Source of the DNA: Saccoglossus kowalevskii
Lineage: Eukaryota > Hemichordata > Enteropneusta > Harrimaniidae
Assembly (NCBI RefSeq): GCF_000003605.2
Contig: NW_003107093.1
Location: 232,319-244,293 of the forward strand
Direction: 5' to 3'
DNA: 11,975 nucleotides
In this document: positions 9,712 to 11,975 of the stretch, one piece after another
How positions within the stretch are numbered: position 1 is the stretch's first letter
Layout of the letters: each line of letters begins with the position of its first letter
Notes under the pieces: model-generated
What the model was told of the DNA's origin: nothing
Seen by the model: only the letters and a program-made list of their open reading frames with translations
Database searches by the model: none
Translations under genes and position numbers: made by a program

Positions 9712-9735
9712 ATACACAGATACACAGATACACAG
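9712..9735. repeat. 8-bp tandem repeat, three copies
   Basis: Three exact ATACACAG units plus a partial ATA. It is a short minisatellite-like array in intergenic DNA. Confidence 0.9.
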
Positions 9736-9909
9736 ATAGTGATCTGCTGAGCTATATAGTGATTTTGCAAGATGCCTCAAAAAAGCGTTTCTATATGCTA
9801 TAAAAAGCACCGCTGAGGGCGGGATCATAAACTGCGACGAAACCCACAGCGTACTGGTCCGGGAGTGTTGGTTCCAGACTCTTTGATTAATCAATTTTGG
9901 TTCGAGCCT

Positions 9910-9926
9910 CTTTGTGTATCACAAAG
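9910..9926. repeat. Short perfect hairpin (7-bp arms, 3-nt loop)
   Basis: CTTTGTG, TAT, CACAAAG. The pairing can be extended outward with a bulge. The nearby GGTTCGAGCC (9899-9908) resembles part of a pol III B box, but no tRNA fold surrounds it. Confidence 0.55.
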
Positions 9927-10968
9927 GAGAGCCCCTCTAAAAAATCACAGCAGAATCTGGAAAGCAATTGTATAATGATTATTCTACAGAAACAATCATG
10001 GAATGAAGTAAAAGTTATATGTTTTTTTTTTTTAAATATAATGGAATTGATGATGAAGCTCAACATTTTAAAGATACATGAGTTTCCAAGATTTTACAGA
10101 AAAACGAAACCTAATTTATATCACAAGGTTTCGTGCACGTTCATTCCTTTGGTGTGTGGAAGCAATAAACTTACTTTAATACATTATACATTGAAAATTC
10201 CAGATGACGAATTCATTATAAATACCGTAAATTAACGCGGAGCTCATCATCGTTAATAATGTTTTTAAAAATATTTGCAATATTATGAAACTTGCCCTTT
10301 TCTAAAAAAATGTATATGTTTTGTTTTGCGAGAATAAATTGATTTTTGCTCCATTTTATTAGACAGTTATAATTACATATTGTAATTATTTTTCTATATT
10401 CAATTTGGACTACTCATTGTTTTATTTTTTTCACGCTGTCTTATCTGTACATGTTTTATTTCCCTTTGATGTGCCACAATTTTAAAAAAAAACAAATCTT
10501 TCAGCCTTCCCTCATGATTTCAAATGGTCGACCCCTACATCAGTTGATATACAGTAAATCATTGAAGATTTTTAATACTAAAGTATCAAGGAAGATGTTT
10601 TCATTATCTTCACATTATTGTCACATATTTTTAAGGAACGTGAAGTTGATAATCCAGGTAAGTATAGAAAAAAAATCATCTAAAATTCATAATATAATTG
10701 CTTGGTCTAAATATATATCCAACAAATAATAATAGATATAAAAAATGATAAAATACTGGATTCGTGTTAAAGATCTGGTAATAAATAACAATACAAAACA
10801 ACTATTTCTGGAAGTGTCTGTCCAAATTACAATGGGAATCTTGTATGAAAAGTATATTAATTAACCCAGGTATATCAACAAAATCACAAAATAAAATTAC
10901 ACAATAACATATTAAAAAATAATAATAAACACAATTTTGAAGAATACTTATATATTCTGAACCCAATA

Positions 10969-10992
10969 ATTATTATTATTATTATTATTATT
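10969..10992. repeat. ATT trinucleotide microsatellite
   Basis: Eight uninterrupted ATT units, just upstream of the GC-richer promoter-like segment of the WASP-family gene. Confidence 0.95.
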
Positions 10993-11029
10993 GTTTTTTA
11001 ATAACTTTTACATAACTTTTAAATGAGAT

Positions 11030-11407
11030 GTCCCTCACATCGCCACGTTCGCATTTACAGTTGAAGGGTTCACAACATGCCAGGGTTCGCAAGGTCGACT
11101 AGGCTGGAGAAGCTGACCGACAACAAACATTCTTTACCGGAAGCGCCGATGCTACTGTTAGCTTCGGATTCGCATTAACCTCGAATTCGAAAATATTTTC
11201 ACGGTTTCAGTTCATATTCTCTCCATATTCATTATTATTTTGACGATATTGTAGTACTTTTATGAAATGTTTGGTTTTTTGAGCACTTATTTTCAATCGA
11301 GGAGCACTATTGATATTAAAAATAAACAGGGAATCAAAACGAGTATTCGAAATGAGTATGAATTCAACTCAAACCAACGCTGGAACAATTTTGATAGTGT
11401 TGATAAT
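11030..11407 (+). promoter_or_regulatory. Probable promoter and 5' UTR of the WASP-family gene
   Basis: GC content rises at about 11035-11185 just upstream of the first coding exon. ACCGGAAGC at 11136-11144 fits the ETS/GABP consensus common in TATA-less promoters. Palindromes TCGAATTCGA (11181-11190) and GAAAATATTTTC (11189-11200) follow. A short upstream ORF (ATG 11262, stop ending 11282) and an in-frame upstream ATG (11267) lie before the proposed start and would be relevant only if transcription starts upstream of them. The start site cannot be placed from sequence. Confidence 0.4.
11136..11144 (+). promoter_or_regulatory. ETS/GABP-like site ACCGGAAGC
   Basis: One base from the common ACCGGAAGT consensus, about 265 bases before the proposed start codon and inside the GC-richer patch. 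ETS-type sites of this form cluster near transcription start sites of widely expressed genes. Confidence 0.4.
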
Positions 11408-11521
11408 ATGTCGAACTCACAAAATCAATCTAAGAAGTCAGCACCCACCAACGTTGCATCGAGTCTACTTACACACCAAGAGAATGAACAACTTTTCAAT
11501 ATTCTTGGCAAGAGATGTGTG
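11408..11521 (+). CDS. First coding exon of a WASP/N-WASP-family actin nucleation-promoting factor (5' partial gene)
   Basis: The 38 residues read MSNSQNQSKKSAPTNVASS and continue into LLTHQENEQLFNILGKRCV. They match the N-terminus of vertebrate N-WASP/WASP in pattern: a polar leader, a TNVxSxLLT segment, then (Q/H)EN followed by LF, a short gap, LG(R/K)(R/K)C(V/L), which leads into the WH1/EVH1 domain. That domain binds WIP-type partners, and the full protein activates Arp2/3 downstream of Cdc42 in the cytoplasm. I chose ATG 11408 because the resulting length (38) matches the about 39-44 residues of vertebrate first exons and because A is at -3. An in-frame ATG at 11267 would add 47 residues with no family resemblance. 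The exon ends in phase 0 at the GTGAGT donor, the same place relative to the protein as in vertebrate WAS as I recall it. The rest of WH1, the GTPase-binding region, the proline-rich region and VCA lie beyond the window. Identity is inferred from a short segment. Confidence 0.75.
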
Positions 11522-11975
11522 GTGAGTTCCCATGGTTTTATGGGTAAATGAATCTGATATCCCATGGCGTGAGTTCTGACACTATTTCCTCTGGGTGACT
11601 CACTCGTATCATGGAGCTATTTTTTAGCTCCATGCTCGTATTGAAATTCAACTGAGATAAAATGACGTAAATACAGTGCATGCTATGCTCAGACGTGTAT
11701 TTTTCCGACAACTTTATGGCTCTTTTTCTCTACGGACGTATGAACACGTTGTTGAAAGTGTCATTGATTTAGAAACGGCTCGATTGTTTCGTTCGTGGAA
11801 GGGTGTATTTTCTATAGTATACATTCCCAAATATATTTATCTGAAAAAGTTTCTGTGTATGGCTAGCATGATGCATACACAGAAACACACACAATCAATT
11901 TTAGGTTGTATTTTTGATCTATAATTATGCATGTAGACATAGCATCTAATTAATCTAACCAATTTGTGGGTTGTT
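11522..11975 (+). other. Start of intron 1 of the WASP-family gene
   Basis: It begins GTGAGTTCC, a strong 5' splice site. The open frame continues only nine more codons before TGA (11549-11551), with no WASP similarity. GTGAGTTC recurs at 11569-11576. Other contents are a strong hairpin at 11610-11634 and a CRE-like TGACGTAA at 11663-11670. The ORF at 11676-11924 lacks WH1 continuation motifs and is taken as intronic. Confidence 0.7.
11603..11641. repeat. Perfect 10-bp-arm hairpin bracketed by CTCGTAT direct repeats
   Basis: CATGGAGCTA (11610-11619), five T, TAGCTCCATG (11625-11634). The 7-bp word CTCGTAT directly abuts both sides (11603-11609 and 11635-11641). The arrangement resembles a tiny inverted-repeat insertion flanked by a target-site duplication, or a MITE remnant. 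That is inference from structure only. Confidence 0.75.

Larger units (their letters stand above)
9461..11000. other. Intergenic DNA with small repeats and no recognised gene
   Basis: About 9500-9950 is more GC-rich and holds the short tandem repeat, a 12-bp palindrome TTGATTAATCAA (9883-9894) and a 7-bp-arm hairpin (9910-9926). About 10000-11000 is very AT-rich. ORFs at 9897-10235 and 10451-10729 (+) give Lys/Ile/Phe-rich peptides without known motifs and are probably chance. A strong splice-donor consensus, CAG then GTAAGT, occurs at 10655-10663. Confidence 0.5.

Noticed and set aside
9899-9908. pol III B-box / tRNA-like element at GGTTCGAGCC
   Set aside because: No matching T-stem, acceptor stem, or A box at suitable spacing.
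9897-10235. 112-residue + strand ORF
   Set aside because: Lys/Ile/Leu-rich chance ORF spanning a poly-T tract, with no recognisable family or signals.
10451-10729. 92-residue + strand ORF overlapping the strong splice donor
   Set aside because: The peptide matches nothing I recognise. Only the donor itself is worth noting, and it is reported separately.
11676-11924. 82-residue + strand ORF after the WASP-family exon, as exon 2
   Set aside because: It lacks the AVVQLY-type continuation of the WH1 domain, has no convincing acceptor before it, and begins on a non-ATG codon.

Overview
The window looks like metazoan nuclear DNA. It is AT-rich, has canonical GT/AG splice signals and long non-coding stretches with microsatellites, and carries two genes recognisable only in animals. 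Both point right (+ strand) and both are cut by the window edges. A three-domain creatine kinase of the sperm-flagellar type points to a marine invertebrate (echinoderm, hemichordate, annelid and similar groups). It argues against insects and most molluscs, which rely on arginine kinase. The sequence alone does not fix the phylum.

Layout. 1-383 is the end of an intron, with a branch-point-like motif, a pyrimidine tract and a TTGCAG acceptor. 384-3789 is one uninterrupted 3.4-kb terminal exon encoding three complete creatine kinase domains in tandem plus a short acidic, alanine-rich tail. 3790 to about 6300 reads as 3' UTR and downstream flank. It holds several AATAAA signals, at least four Pumilio-type UGUANAUA motifs, a 24-nt direct repeat and a compact pair of hairpins. 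About 6300-8480 is featureless AT-rich intergenic DNA. About 8487-9460 looks like decayed dispersed-repeat sequence, with a TTA microsatellite inside it. 9470-11000 is non-coding, with small tandem and inverted repeats, an ATT microsatellite and one orphan splice-donor consensus. 11000-11407 is the probable promoter and 5' UTR of the second gene, with an ETS-type ACCGGAAGC motif. 11408-11521 is the first coding exon of a WASP/N-WASP-family actin regulator, ending at GTGAGT. The rest of the window is its intron 1, which carries a perfect 10-bp-arm hairpin.

The two genes have no obvious functional link. One is an energy-shuttle enzyme of motile cells, the other an Arp2/3 activator acting on actin. 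They are simply neighbours in the same orientation, about 7.6 kb apart from stop codon to start codon. I found no RNA gene, CRISPR array, intact transposon or prokaryote-type system. The most notable observations are the intronless three-domain kinase exon, a non-conserved residue in its first domain, and near-identical DNA patches shared between its domains.
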